64,000 nt of DNA, taken from positions 2,576,501 through 2,640,500 of the forward strand of contig NZ_CP018153.1 of NCBI RefSeq assembly GCF_001889005.1, read 5' to 3'. Below are positions 36,592 through 45,772 of the stretch, piece by piece. The position numbers and the translations under genes are program-made. The first letter of the stretch is position 1, and the number at the start of each line of letters is the position of its first letter. Under the pieces are notes generated by a model, which was not told where the DNA came from, did no database searches, and was given only the letters and a program-made list of their open reading frames with translations. Source of the DNA: Christiangramia salexigens. GTDB taxonomy: Bacteria > Bacteroidota > Bacteroidia > Flavobacteriales > Flavobacteriaceae.

Positions 36592-38991
36592 TTAACCTAC
36601 CAGATGTAGTTCACTAAAATCTTTACTTACGATCATAGTTTGATCTTCTGCATTATACTGAAGATCTTCCAGGTTCACTTCTTCATTTTCAAAGAATACT
36701 TTTCTAATTTCAAATGGTACTCCGTGGAACGTAAGTTTGAAGGTATCATAAGTTGAAGCATATTTTCCATGTTTATGCTGCTGTACGATCACCTCATCGT
36801 CTTTTCCGGTTAACTTGAATGTACGTAGGCTAAATCCTCCCTGACGATATTCGTAGCCATCATGAGAATCTTCATAGAATTCTGAGTTTTCCTTTCCTAG
36901 TTTATAATAGATATCCAGAGACATTTGCTCGATCTTCTTCTCATCTACATACTGCTGAACAGGATATTTTGGAATAATAGCTCCTTCCTTAACAAAGATA
37001 GGCATGCTTTCTAATGGAGCGTCTACCCACATTTCACGACCACCGGTAACTAAAGTGTCATTCCAGAAGTTATACCATTTTCCACGAGGGAAATACATTC
37101 TTCTGCCCTGAACATTAGGTTCCTGGATTGGACACACCAAAAATTGGTTTCCAAAGATAAATTCATCAGATCTGTAATGGGTTTGTACATCTTCCTGATC
37201 GTGATAAACCAAAGGCTTTAAAATTGGCATACCTTCTTCTACGTATTTGTAGAATGCAGTGTACAAATATGGTAATAGCTGATATCTTAACTCCACGAAT
37301 TTACGACTGATCTCAAGGACATCATCACCAAAGAACCATGGTTCCTGTTCGCCGTGATCTCCTGAAGAGTGAACCCTACAGAAAGGATGGAAAATTCCCA
37401 ACTGCAGCCAACGGGTATATAATTCACCTGATGGTTGTTCGGCAAAGCCTCCAATATCCGATCCTGCAAAGCTCATCCCGCTCACACATAATCTTTGGAT
37501 CTGTACATTAGCAAGCCATAAATGCTCCCAGGTAGCGACATTATCTCCTGTCCAGGTTGAGGTATAACGCTGGCCTCCTGAATAATTCGCTCTGGTAATT
37601 ATAAATGGTCTTTTAGGAAAATTGTACTTTTTTACTCCTTCATAAGTCGCCCGTGCCATTTGCATCCCATAAACATTATGAGCTTTACGATGACTACATT
37701 TATGTCCGTCATAATCATGTCGCACGTCAAATGGGAAGGTTTTTCCAGGCACTTCCATTACTGCCGGCTCATTCATGTCATTCCATACACCTTTAACACC
37801 TATCTCGCCTATTAGTTCTCTGTATAGGCCGCTCCACCATTCCCTTACTTCAGGATTTGTGAAATCGGGGAAATAACATTCACCGGGCCAAACTTTCCCA
37901 CGCATATAAGGTCCGTCTGCTCTACGGCAGAAATAATCATTTTCCAAACCTTCCTTAAATACGCTGTAATCAAGATCTATTTTTATACCCGGATCTATAA
38001 TGGCAACTGTTTTAAAGCCGTCTTCTTCCAGTTCCTGAACCATTCTCTTTGGATCGGGGAAATAATCATTGTTCCAGGTAAAGCAACGGAATCCCTCCAT
38101 ATAATCTATATCCAGATAGATCGCATCACAAGGGAAATTTAACTCCCGAAATTTTGAAGTGATCTCCTTAACCTTGCTTTCCGGATAGTAGCTCCATTTA
38201 CACTGGTGAAAACCTAGAGCCCACATTGGCGGTAATTCCGGTTTTCCGGTAAGATCTGTATAGGTCGTAAGTACATCGGAAAGCTGAGGTCCATAGATGA
38301 AATAATAATTCATCTCACCCCCATCTGCCCAGAAGCTTGTTACATTCCTTCTTTCGTGGCAGAAATCAAAGTGCGTTTTGAAGGTGTTATCAAAAAAGAT
38401 CCCATAACCTATATTGTTATGAAGTCCCATATAATAAGGAACCGCTTTGTAAAGTTCAGCTGTGTCTTTTCCATATGCATACTGGTCAGTATTCCACAGG
38501 CTTAGCCTTTTGCCTTTTAAATTGAAGTTAGTTGGCTTATCTCCAAGACCAAAGAAGTTCTCCTGATCTTTTGAAGCTTTGCTCATTTTTACAAAGTTTC
38601 CTCCAAATTCGAAACTCTCTTCCCAGTGAAATCCAAGTTCATCTTCAACAATAGGTTTTCCGGTAAGTTCATACATGCCAACCCGTAGGTCTACTTTGGC
38701 AACTTTACAGATAAACTTTTCTGTGGTAATTACAACATGGGTTTCATGTTCCTCAACCTTTAAATGATTAAACCCATGTGGGTGATCCTTATCTACGGCA
38801 TAGGAAAAATCGTCTTCAAATATTCCATTAGTGGCGTACCTGAAGCGCAGCATATTATCACGAAGCACTGTAATATTCAGCCTCACTCCGTTCTTGGAAA
38901 GAAAACTTACAGTATCCTGGTCATGGTCAAACGAGACCAAACCTGCAGGATATAAGTTTCCTTTATGTTCGAGTTCTGTATTGGTAATCAT
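36592..38991 (-). CDS. GH31 alpha-glucosidase
   Basis: The 799-residue protein has the GH31 catalytic pattern: GVWNDMNEPAVM carries the nucleophile Asp, and a downstream TWTGDNVATWEHL the acid/base Asp. Other family blocks are WALGFHQCKWSYYPESKV, DAIYLDIDYMEGFR and FAGSDIGGF. No signal peptide is present, so it acts in the cytoplasm. It would release glucose from alpha-1,4 or alpha-1,6 oligosaccharides. The branching-enzyme gene lies 61 bp upstream on the same strand, which suggests joint glycogen or maltodextrin metabolism. Confidence 0.92.
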   Translation of the reverse strand: MITNTELEHKGNLYPAGLVSFDHDQDTVSFLSKNGVRLNITVLRDNMLRFRYATNGIFEDDFSYAVDKDHPHGFNHLKVEEHETHVVITTEKFICKVAKVDLRVGMYELTGKPIVEDELGFHWEESFEFGGNFVKMSKASKDQENFFGLGDKPTNFNLKGKRLSLWNTDQYAYGKDTAELYKAVPYYMGLHNNIGYGIFFDNTFKTHFDFCHERRNVTSFWADGGEMNYYFIYGPQLSDVLTTYTDLTGKPELPPMWALGFHQCKWSYYPESKVKEITSKFRELNFPCDAIYLDIDYMEGFRCFTWNNDYFPDPKRMVQELEEDGFKTVAIIDPGIKIDLDYSVFKEGLENDYFCRRADGPYMRGKVWPGECYFPDFTNPEVREWWSGLYRELIGEIGVKGVWNDMNEPAVMEVPGKTFPFDVRHDYDGHKCSHRKAHNVYGMQMARATYEGVKKYNFPKRPFIITRANYSGGQRYTSTWTGDNVATWEHLWLANVQIQRLCVSGMSFAGSDIGGFAEQPSGELYTRWLQLGIFHPFCRVHSSGDHGEQEPWFFGDDVLEISRKFVELRYQLLPYLYTAFYKYVEEGMPILKPLVYHDQEDVQTHYRSDEFIFGNQFLVCPIQEPNVQGRRMYFPRGKWYNFWNDTLVTGGREMWVDAPLESMPIFVKEGAIIPKYPVQQYVDEKKIEQMSLDIYYKLGKENSEFYEDSHDGYEYRQGGFSLRTFKLTGKDDEVIVQQHKHGKYASTYDTFKLTFHGVPFEIRKVFFENEEVNLEDLQYNAEDQTMIVSKDFSELHLVG

Positions 38992-39052
38992 AGCTTTAGA
39001 GTCTTTTTTTTATGCAAATGAAGTTTATTCAAATGATAATATCTATTGTTTT

Positions 39053-40960
39053 TTATAATAATTGAAAAACCACTGCACCAAGCGGAGGGACATTTATTTC
39101 TGCTGAAAAATCCTTTCCGTGAAAGTTGTCTTTATTTATTTTAATTTGTTTGTTCTTAATCCCTGTTCCTCCGAATTTTTTATCATCAGAATTGAAGATC
39201 TCTTTTAATTTTCCGCCATTAGGCAGGCCTATTTTATAGTTTTCCAGTATCGAAGGAGTGAAATTACACGCGATCACGAGCTTATCTTTAGCAGACTTTC
39301 CTTTTCTTATATAGCTTAAGACCGAATTTTGATGATCATCATACGCGATCCATTCAAATCCTTCCTGAGTAAATTGATTTTCATGAAGGGCGGGCTGGGT
39401 TTTATATAATTGGTTTAAAGCCCTCATTGTATCCTGAATACCTTTGTGGTTTGGATAATCCAGCAAATGCCATCCCAGACTGGTGTCAAAATTCCATTCT
39501 TCACCCTGTCCAATTTCGGCACCCATAAATAATAATTTGGCTCCGGGGTGGGTGAACATATAGGAGTAAAGCAATCTCAGATTTGCAAATCTTTGCCATT
39601 CATCACCGGGCATCCTGCCGAGCAATGACTTCTTCCCGTACACAACTTCATCATGACTTAAAGGCAAGCAAAAGTTTTCTGTAAAGGTATAGGTCATACT
39701 AAAGGTGATGTCATTTTGGTGATATTTCCTGTAGATTGGATCTTTTTTGAAATATTCTAAAGTATCATGCATCCATCCCATCATCCATTTCATGCCGAAA
39801 CCAAGTCCACCCATATCCACAGGTCTTGATACCATCGGGAAAGAAGTGGATTCTTCTGCAATGGTTTGCACACCTTCAAAGCTTCCGTAAATTTCCTTGT
39901 TGAGTTCTTTGAACAAACTTATAGCATCCAGGTTTTCACGACCACCCTGTTCATTTGGCTCCCATTCTCCGTCTTCACGCGAATAATCGAGGTAAAGCAT
40001 GGATGCCACTGCGTCTACTCTCAGTCCGTCTATATGATATTTGTCCAGCCAGAAAATTGCATTACTTATAAGAAATGATCTAACTTCATTTCTTCCGTAA
40101 TTAAAGATCAGGCTTTTCCAATCTGGGTGGTACCCCTTTCTGGGATCCGGGTGTTCATAAACATGTGTGCCATCAAATCGGCCAAGGCCATGGGCGTCTT
40201 GCGGGAAATGTGAAGGTACCCAGTCCAGAATTACGCCTATTCCTGCCTTATGAAAGGCCTCGACTAAGCTCATAAAATCCTGAGGGTCTCCAAATCTGGA
40301 AGTAGGTGCGAAATAACCGGTGATCTGATATCCCCAGGATGGCGCATAAGGGTGTTCCATAACCGGCATAAACTCAACATGAGTGAATCCAAGATCTTTA
40401 ACGTAATCTACCAATTCGCTGGCCATTTCTTTATAGGTCAGCGATCGGTTCTCGAGCACATTTTTTCTCCAGGAACCCAAATGTACTTCATAGATGGAAA
40501 AAGGTTTATCCAGGGAGTTTACTTCCTTTCTGGTAGACAGGTATTTTTTATCCTTCCATTTATAATCCAGCTCCCAAACTATAGATGCAGTATTTGGCGG
40601 GTGCTCACATTTGAGTGCATAAGGATCGGCTTTTTCGAGCTTTTCACCATTATGGCTGGATTCGATCTTGTATTTATATTTATTTCCTTTTTCCACACCA
40701 GGAATAAAGCCTTCCCAAATACCACTCTCATCCCATCTAACATTTAGAGGATGCTCTTCCTCGTTCCAGTAATTAAAATCTCCAATTACCGAAACTTTTT
40801 TTGCCGAGGGAGCCCAAACGGCGAAATAAACGCCTTTTACTCCATCGATCTCGGTAATGTGAGCTCCAAATTTTTCATATAAGCGGAAGTGTTTTCCAGC
40901 CTTGAAAAGTGATATATCGAAATCGGAAAAAAAAGAATGTACTTGTACTTCTTTCTTCAT
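39053..40960 (-). CDS. glgB: 1,4-alpha-glucan (glycogen) branching enzyme
   Basis: The 635-residue GH13 protein has a CBM48-type N-terminal domain (VYFAVWAPSAKKVSVIGDFN). The catalytic barrel has DWVPSHFPQDAHGL, GLRVDAVASMLYLDY (nucleophile Asp), TIAEEST (acid/base Glu) and LPLSHDEVVYGKK. These blocks, above all YEVHLGSWRK and VASMLYLDYSR, are those of branching enzymes. It moves alpha-1,4 chains into alpha-1,6 branches on glycogen in the cytoplasm. It is the first gene of a probable glgB-GH31 operon. Confidence 0.94.
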   Translation of the reverse strand: MKKEVQVHSFFSDFDISLFKAGKHFRLYEKFGAHITEIDGVKGVYFAVWAPSAKKVSVIGDFNYWNEEEHPLNVRWDESGIWEGFIPGVEKGNKYKYKIESSHNGEKLEKADPYALKCEHPPNTASIVWELDYKWKDKKYLSTRKEVNSLDKPFSIYEVHLGSWRKNVLENRSLTYKEMASELVDYVKDLGFTHVEFMPVMEHPYAPSWGYQITGYFAPTSRFGDPQDFMSLVEAFHKAGIGVILDWVPSHFPQDAHGLGRFDGTHVYEHPDPRKGYHPDWKSLIFNYGRNEVRSFLISNAIFWLDKYHIDGLRVDAVASMLYLDYSREDGEWEPNEQGGRENLDAISLFKELNKEIYGSFEGVQTIAEESTSFPMVSRPVDMGGLGFGMKWMMGWMHDTLEYFKKDPIYRKYHQNDITFSMTYTFTENFCLPLSHDEVVYGKKSLLGRMPGDEWQRFANLRLLYSYMFTHPGAKLLFMGAEIGQGEEWNFDTSLGWHLLDYPNHKGIQDTMRALNQLYKTQPALHENQFTQEGFEWIAYDDHQNSVLSYIRKGKSAKDKLVIACNFTPSILENYKIGLPNGGKLKEIFNSDDKKFGGTGIKNKQIKINKDNFHGKDFSAEINVPPLGAVVFQLL

Positions 40961-41398
40961 AGTGTAGTTAAATTTTAGTTCTTAATTTCCAGGGGATCCG
41001 CTTATTGCTGCGTTGGCTTTTGCGGTGTGGATTATATTTAAGAGAAGATTATTAGTTAAATTCTCCTGCGGTAAAATTATCAGTAAATTGTGGTCTTTTG
41101 ATCAATTCTTTTAAAATAAAATTTCTTTTAACTTTATATCTTAAGACACTGATTTCTTTATGCATACGATCGTTTCTTTTAAATAATAAAAAATACAGGA
41201 AGCTTAAAATTAAGAAACTGAATTATAATATTGCACAGTTTGACTAACTGATTTGAATTATTGTCAAATTTTTAAGGAAATCACGAAAAATCCCCTGCGT
41301 TTTTGCGAAAAAGCCTTGTCGGTTAAGCTTTTTTTTTGCAATTTTAATTTATCCCTACGCATTGTTTTTCAGTAAGTTACTAACCAATACCAAAAATA
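40961..41398. other. Divergent intergenic region with an orphan terminator-like hairpin
   Basis: This 438-bp gap separates divergent glgB and the cupredoxin-like gene. At 41308-41337 on the plus strand a stem (AAAAAG with CTT, bulged C, against AAGCTTTTT) is followed by a run of nine T. It stands about 60 nt before the next gene and ends no known gene, so a short leader or small RNA is possible. No clean TAnnTTTG is seen. The rest is very AT-rich. Confidence 0.4.
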
Positions 41399-42397
41399 AT
41401 GAATCGTATAAACACACCGCTGTGCCTTTTTTTGGCACTATGCACGTCTGTCCTGATCTTCGGATGTAATTTCAATGATAAGAAAGATGCTGAAGAAGCA
41501 GATAAAAATGAAATGGCAGGAGAAGCAACGGTTAAATCTGCTTCACCTGAAAGAGGTAAGAAAAACCCCGGAATTACTGATGTTGTAACTACCTCGATGG
41601 AGTTTAAAACCCTGGATGAAGTTTCTTCAGGATGGAATACTTTTCGCTATAAAAACCAGTCTAATGAAACCCATTTTTTACTGGTTGAAAAATATCCGGA
41701 GGGTAAAGGAATTGAAAATGCAAGAAAAGAGCTAGCACCTCCGTTTCAGGAAGGTATGAACTTCCTTGTTGAAGGCAAGAATGAAGAAGCTATGAAAGCT
41801 TTTGAAAAGATCCCGGCCTGGTTCTCTGAAGTTGAAATGTACGGAGGTACCGGCCTTATTTCGCCCAAGAGCACTGCTCAATCCACAATTTTTATGGAGC
41901 CCGGTACTTATATTCTGGAATGTTACGTAAAAATGCCTAATGGGGTATTTCATTCTATGGAGGGAATGCTAAAGGAAATTAGGGTCACTAAGGATTCTAC
42001 GGATATGCCTGAGCCAACGGCAGATTATAGGATTAGTATTTCCTCTGAAAAAGGGATAATTGTGCCCTCAAATATAAAGGCGGGCGAACATACTTTTGCG
42101 GTACATTTTGAGAGCCAGAAGAAGCATGAAAATTTTAACTGGCACGATGTACACCTGGTTTGGGTAGATGAAGGTGCTGATATTGAGAAATTGAATGAGT
42201 GGATGAACTGGGCAAACCCTACTGGTTTACAAACACCATCACCGGAAGGCTTCAAGTTTTTGGGGGGATCTCAGGAAATGGCGGCCGGAAAAACCGGATA
42301 CTTCAAAGTTAATTTAAGACCAGGAAATTATGCCTTGGTCTCGGAAGTTCCCGATCCCAAAAGTAAAAACATGCTTAAGACCTTTAAGGTTCAATAA
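41399..42397 (+). CDS. Lipoprotein with two cupredoxin-like domains
   Basis: The 332-residue protein has a signal peptide with lipobox LIFGC (Cys about residue 23), an acidic linker, and two similar beta-rich halves (about 60-200 and 205-332). Each half ends with a cupredoxin-like stretch: FMEPGTYILECYVKMPNGVF in the first and KVNLRPGNYALVSEVPDP in the second. Copper ligands are not obviously conserved: Cys is present in the first half, His in FHSMEGM, and neither in the second. It is probably a periplasmic or surface protein. It converges with a cytochrome c gene. Function is unknown. Confidence 0.65.
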   Translation: MNRINTPLCLFLALCTSVLIFGCNFNDKKDAEEADKNEMAGEATVKSASPERGKKNPGITDVVTTSMEFKTLDEVSSGWNTFRYKNQSNETHFLLVEKYPEGKGIENARKELAPPFQEGMNFLVEGKNEEAMKAFEKIPAWFSEVEMYGGTGLISPKSTAQSTIFMEPGTYILECYVKMPNGVFHSMEGMLKEIRVTKDSTDMPEPTADYRISISSEKGIIVPSNIKAGEHTFAVHFESQKKHENFNWHDVHLVWVDEGADIEKLNEWMNWANPTGLQTPSPEGFKFLGGSQEMAAGKTGYFKVNLRPGNYALVSEVPDPKSKNMLKTFKVQ

Positions 42398-42424
42398 AAA
42401 ACCGGCGTAAGCCGGTTTTCTTTT
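42398..42424 (+). terminator. Terminator behind the cupredoxin-like gene
   Basis: AAAACCGGC and GCCGGTTTT form a 9-bp stem with loop GTAA directly behind the stop codon, followed by a T-rich stretch. It overlaps the 3' end of the opposite cytochrome gene. Confidence 0.8.
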
Positions 42425-43061
42425 ATATAGTCCTTAAACTATCCAATTTGTTTGGTGGGATGGGCGCCGGTACGGCATTTTTAACCGGTTTTGTGCTTTT
42501 TAAATACTTGAACATAGATTCAAGATCCTCTTCGGTTAACTTTCCAAAATTCTCCCAGGGCATGGGAGGAAGGATCATTCTTCCGTTTTTCTGCCCTTTG
42601 AATTTACCCTCTTTCATCGCCGTCTTCCATTGTGCCATAGTCCAGTTTCCCAGACCGGTTTCGTCTGAGGTTAAATTGGCTGCAAAAGAAACTCCCCAAG
42701 GACCGATGGAAGCAGTCAAGTCTCCAGACATTAGCATATAACCATTTTTCACAGATTCCATGCTAAAGGGAGGTAAAGTGTCATTAGACGGATGCCCGGA
42801 TAAGGCTAATTCAGGGATTTCCTGTGGACCGCGTTCAGTCATTTTTTTTGGCGAATGACAATCATGACATCCAATGGTCTGTACAAGATATTTTCCGCGT
42901 TTAATACTATCGGCTTTGGTCATTTTAACCTCTTCGGCCGGTACTTTGTCATAATTTTTGTCATTACAGGAGGTGGTGATCAAAAGGCTAAGTGTAGCTA
43001 AAACAGCGAAACAAAACCTGAATGAAAACACCTGATTTTTGGTGTTGGAATAGAAATACAT
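42423..43061 (-). CDS. Membrane-attached c-type cytochrome
   Basis: The 212-residue protein has a long N-terminal hydrophobic segment ending in a possible lipobox (ITTSC, Cys about residue 32). It has one haem-binding site, GCHDCHS (CxxCH), and a likely axial Met in MILPPMPWENFGKLTEEDL. It would carry electrons in the periplasm. The domain is a single class I-type cytochrome c, similar to domains found with dehydrogenases. No partner dehydrogenase is adjacent; the cupredoxin-like lipoprotein next door may be a functional neighbour. Confidence 0.85.
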   Translation of the reverse strand: MYFYSNTKNQVFSFRFCFAVLATLSLLITTSCNDKNYDKVPAEEVKMTKADSIKRGKYLVQTIGCHDCHSPKKMTERGPQEIPELALSGHPSNDTLPPFSMESVKNGYMLMSGDLTASIGPWGVSFAANLTSDETGLGNWTMAQWKTAMKEGKFKGQKNGRMILPPMPWENFGKLTEEDLESMFKYLKSTKPVKNAVPAPIPPNKLDSLRTI

Positions 43062-43192
43062 ATCAGAGTAATTTAATTGGTTGCTTACTCTAATTTATTG
43101 TAAGTTTTTGACATTCAGTAGAATAATCGACAAGATGAGCTAAAATTTGTTGAGAAGCAGTACTTCTTCATTGGCTTTATTATTTTTGGGAT

Positions 43193-43657
43193 ATGAAAAT
43201 AGATACTCTGGAACAAGGTTTCTTTGGAATAGGAATTCAAAATGGAAAGACTCCCGAAAATCTCGGGGTGTTATGGCGATCTGCCCAAAATATGGGAGCG
43301 AGTTATATATTTACGATAGGGAACAGGTATGCAAAACAAGCCTGTGATACTCACAAGGCAGTGGGAGCAATGCCTTATTTTCATTACGAAAGCTTTGAAG
43401 ATTTTTATGCGCATTTACCTAAAGGCGCAATGTTGGTAGGAGTGGAGTTGACAGATGAAGCGGTTCCACTGGAGAGTTTTAAACATCCACGGCGCTGTGT
43501 GTATTTGCTTGGGGCTGAAGATCATGGATTATCCAATGAAGCGATAGAAAAGGCTCATCATCTTGTGAAATTTAAATCTACTCTAAGTTTGAATGTATCG
43601 GTAGCCGGGAGTATTGTGATGTATGACAGGGGGTTGAAGACAGAATTTTCTACTTAG
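43193..43657 (+). CDS. TrmH/SpoU-family RNA methyltransferase (SPOUT)
   Basis: The 154-residue protein has the three SPOUT motifs: NLGVLWRSAQNMGA (motif 1), YLLGAEDHGLS (motif 2) and LNVSVAGSIVMYDR (motif 3, knot region). It has no N-terminal RNA-binding extension, so it is a minimal member similar in size to TrmL-type enzymes. It would methylate a ribose 2'-OH of tRNA or rRNA using S-adenosylmethionine. Which site is not predictable. A frame at 43147 that runs through the same DNA is an artefact. Confidence 0.85.
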   Translation: MKIDTLEQGFFGIGIQNGKTPENLGVLWRSAQNMGASYIFTIGNRYAKQACDTHKAVGAMPYFHYESFEDFYAHLPKGAMLVGVELTDEAVPLESFKHPRRCVYLLGAEDHGLSNEAIEKAHHLVKFKSTLSLNVSVAGSIVMYDRGLKTEFST

Positions 43658-43684
43658 AGATAATTCAAAATGTATCTTTAAGAT

Positions 43685-45121
43685 TTACCGGTTTTTATTC
43701 TTTCTAAACATGTTATTCTCCCTTATCATCTTTGCTGGTTTAGCCGGAACCAAGGATTCCCAATGAGAATCTCCATCCATAATAAGATCGTATGCTTTTT
43801 TTGGTGGAGTGTCCAGAAGATCCGGGTCATAATTTTGGATATCGATAACCTTATCATTATCCAGAAAGAATTTATATAACTCCTTAACTCTAGGGTGTAC
43901 TTTTAAGTTTTTGCTGGTTATTATTTTGCCTGTTTCCGGATCTTTAAAGGGGAACAAATAAACCTTAAGACTCTTAAAGAATAGTTTTCCGAAGGCTTCC
44001 AGAATCCCACCGCTTAAATGCCGGTAATATTTCTCGTTAAAAATGTCTATTAAGCTGTCTACTCCCATTGCAAGACCAAGTTCTTCCTTGGTATGCAAAG
44101 CAAAATATTCCACTACTTTGTAATATTCCTGGAAGTTAGAGATCATTACTGTGTGTCCAAGCGAACATAAGAGATCTGCTCTATCGAGAAAATCTCTTTC
44201 TTCAATTTCACCTTCAGTTTTTAGATTGGAGAGGGTCATTTCAAAGATCACGATCGTATTTTTCTTTTTTACGTCCTTTTCCTTGAGAAATAATTCCAGA
44301 GACTTTTCATATATATTCATATGTAAATTGGTCACTGGTCTAAAACTACCTCTTAATGTGAGAATATTCTTTTTGTAGAGAATGTTTGCCGCAAGTACAT
44401 TGTTGCCTTCCGGGGAGAACATTACTGCCTCTGTAATTCCTTCTTTTACCAATTGAAGACTCATTAGACGGTTGTCTACTCCTTCAAATACAGGGCCCGA
44501 AAAATTTATAGAATCTATTTCGATCTTATCTGTTGTAAGATGATCGTATAAATGACTTATTAACTTTTTTGGATCCTCGCTTTGATAGAAGGCGGCATAG
44601 ATAAGGTTTGCTCCCATGATACCCAGACTCAATTGTTGGTGGGAAGCATTGTTTTCGTGAAACTGAACGTGAAGGATTATTTCGCTATAAGCTTGTTTTG
44701 GCTCTTTCTGAAATTTGACACCCATCCAGCCATGTCCTTTATATTTTTTTGCCCAATCTATTGTCGCCACAGTATTTCCATAACTAAAGAAAAGCTTATT
44801 GGGGTGTTTGATCCTGGAGATACGCTGTTCTATAAGACCTGTTTCATAATCCAGCATACTTTTTAGCCGGGCTTCGGTTACATATCTGTTCTGGGGCTCC
44901 AGCCCGTAAATGGCATCGCTAAAATCTTTGTCATATGCACTAAGCGTTTTTGCTATTGTGCCTTTGGGGTTATGAGCTCTAAAAAAATGGCGTACGGTTT
45001 CCTGTCCCGCTCCGATCTCGGCAAAGGTTCCATAAATATTTTCATTGCGATTAAGGCGGTTGCATTTATTCTCAATGGAAATTATGCTTTGAAATTCATC
45101 TACCTCATTAAGATCGGTCAT
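43685..45121 (-). CDS. Conserved-looking protein of unknown function, 478 residues
   Basis: A soluble protein without a signal peptide or membrane segment. Recognisable stretches include YGTFAEIGAGQETVRHFFRA near residue 30, KLFFSYGNTVATIDWAKKYKG, a VIFEMTLSNLKTEGEIEERD segment, and a Leu-rich C-terminal third. GAGQ and the mixed alpha/beta pattern may suggest a nucleotide- or cofactor-binding fold, but I do not recognise the family. It is well formed and isolated on the minus strand, with about 190 bp before the divergent VOC gene. I give no function. Confidence 0.75.
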   Translation of the reverse strand: MTDLNEVDEFQSIISIENKCNRLNRNENIYGTFAEIGAGQETVRHFFRAHNPKGTIAKTLSAYDKDFSDAIYGLEPQNRYVTEARLKSMLDYETGLIEQRISRIKHPNKLFFSYGNTVATIDWAKKYKGHGWMGVKFQKEPKQAYSEIILHVQFHENNASHQQLSLGIMGANLIYAAFYQSEDPKKLISHLYDHLTTDKIEIDSINFSGPVFEGVDNRLMSLQLVKEGITEAVMFSPEGNNVLAANILYKKNILTLRGSFRPVTNLHMNIYEKSLELFLKEKDVKKKNTIVIFEMTLSNLKTEGEIEERDFLDRADLLCSLGHTVMISNFQEYYKVVEYFALHTKEELGLAMGVDSLIDIFNEKYYRHLSGGILEAFGKLFFKSLKVYLFPFKDPETGKIITSKNLKVHPRVKELYKFFLDNDKVIDIQNYDPDLLDTPPKKAYDLIMDGDSHWESLVPAKPAKMIRENNMFRKNKNR

Positions 45122-45313
45122 AAAACTATAGGATTACTTTAGTCTCTTAAAGTTAGGAAATTAAGCGTGGGTAGGTGCCATTTTAAGTAATGTTTAAAAC
45201 TTAATTTAAGTTCTAACCGAAGTATGACTATATGAAACTCAAATTTGAACTTATTTTATTAGTCCTATATTAGATTTTGGGAGGCAGAGCTTCCGCTTTT
45301 AAAATCAACTTAA

Positions 45314-45760
45314 ATGAGATTTCTATTTTTATCTATAATCACAATTCTTATGACGAATCTTTCAAATGCACAGAATAAATTCGACCTTAGAAAAGATCAT
45401 GACGCTATACTGGTACAAGATGTAGACCGTTCAGCAAAATTTTATGAAGAGATTCTGGGGCTTAAGGAAATTCCTAATGGTGGTCTGGGAGATCATATAA
45501 GATGGTTTGCCTTAGGCGATAATGTTCAGATCCATCTGATAGAAAGCACAGATGAAACAGAGAAACACAAAGGAGTGCATTTTGCCTTAAATACGGCGGA
45601 CCTAAAGGGTCTAATGGAATTTCTAAACAGCGCCAATATAGCTTTTGAAAATTGGCCGGGCGAAAAAGGAGTGACCAATACACGCCCGGATGGTATCAAA
45701 CAAATCTATTTGCAGGACCCGGATGGCTACTGGATAGAAATAAACGATAGCAGATTCTAA
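45314..45760 (+). CDS. VOC (glyoxalase/dioxygenase fold) protein, exported
   Basis: The 148-residue protein has a signal peptide (MRFLFLSIITILMTNLSNAQ) and one vicinal oxygen chelate domain: HDAILVQDVDRSAKFYEEIL, then VQIHLIES and YLQDPDGYWIEIND. Likely metal ligands are His in HDA, His in IHL and Glu in IEI. Most VOC enzymes are cytoplasmic, so export is notable. It could be a glyoxalase-like or resistance-type protein; substrate is unknown. Confidence 0.82.
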   Translation: MRFLFLSIITILMTNLSNAQNKFDLRKDHDAILVQDVDRSAKFYEEILGLKEIPNGGLGDHIRWFALGDNVQIHLIESTDETEKHKGVHFALNTADLKGLMEFLNSANIAFENWPGEKGVTNTRPDGIKQIYLQDPDGYWIEINDSRF

Positions 45761-45772
45761 AAAAAACCAGCT

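Noticed and set aside
43147..43347. Frame overlapping the start of the TrmH-like gene
   Set aside because: The SPOUT motifs are in the frame starting at 43193.
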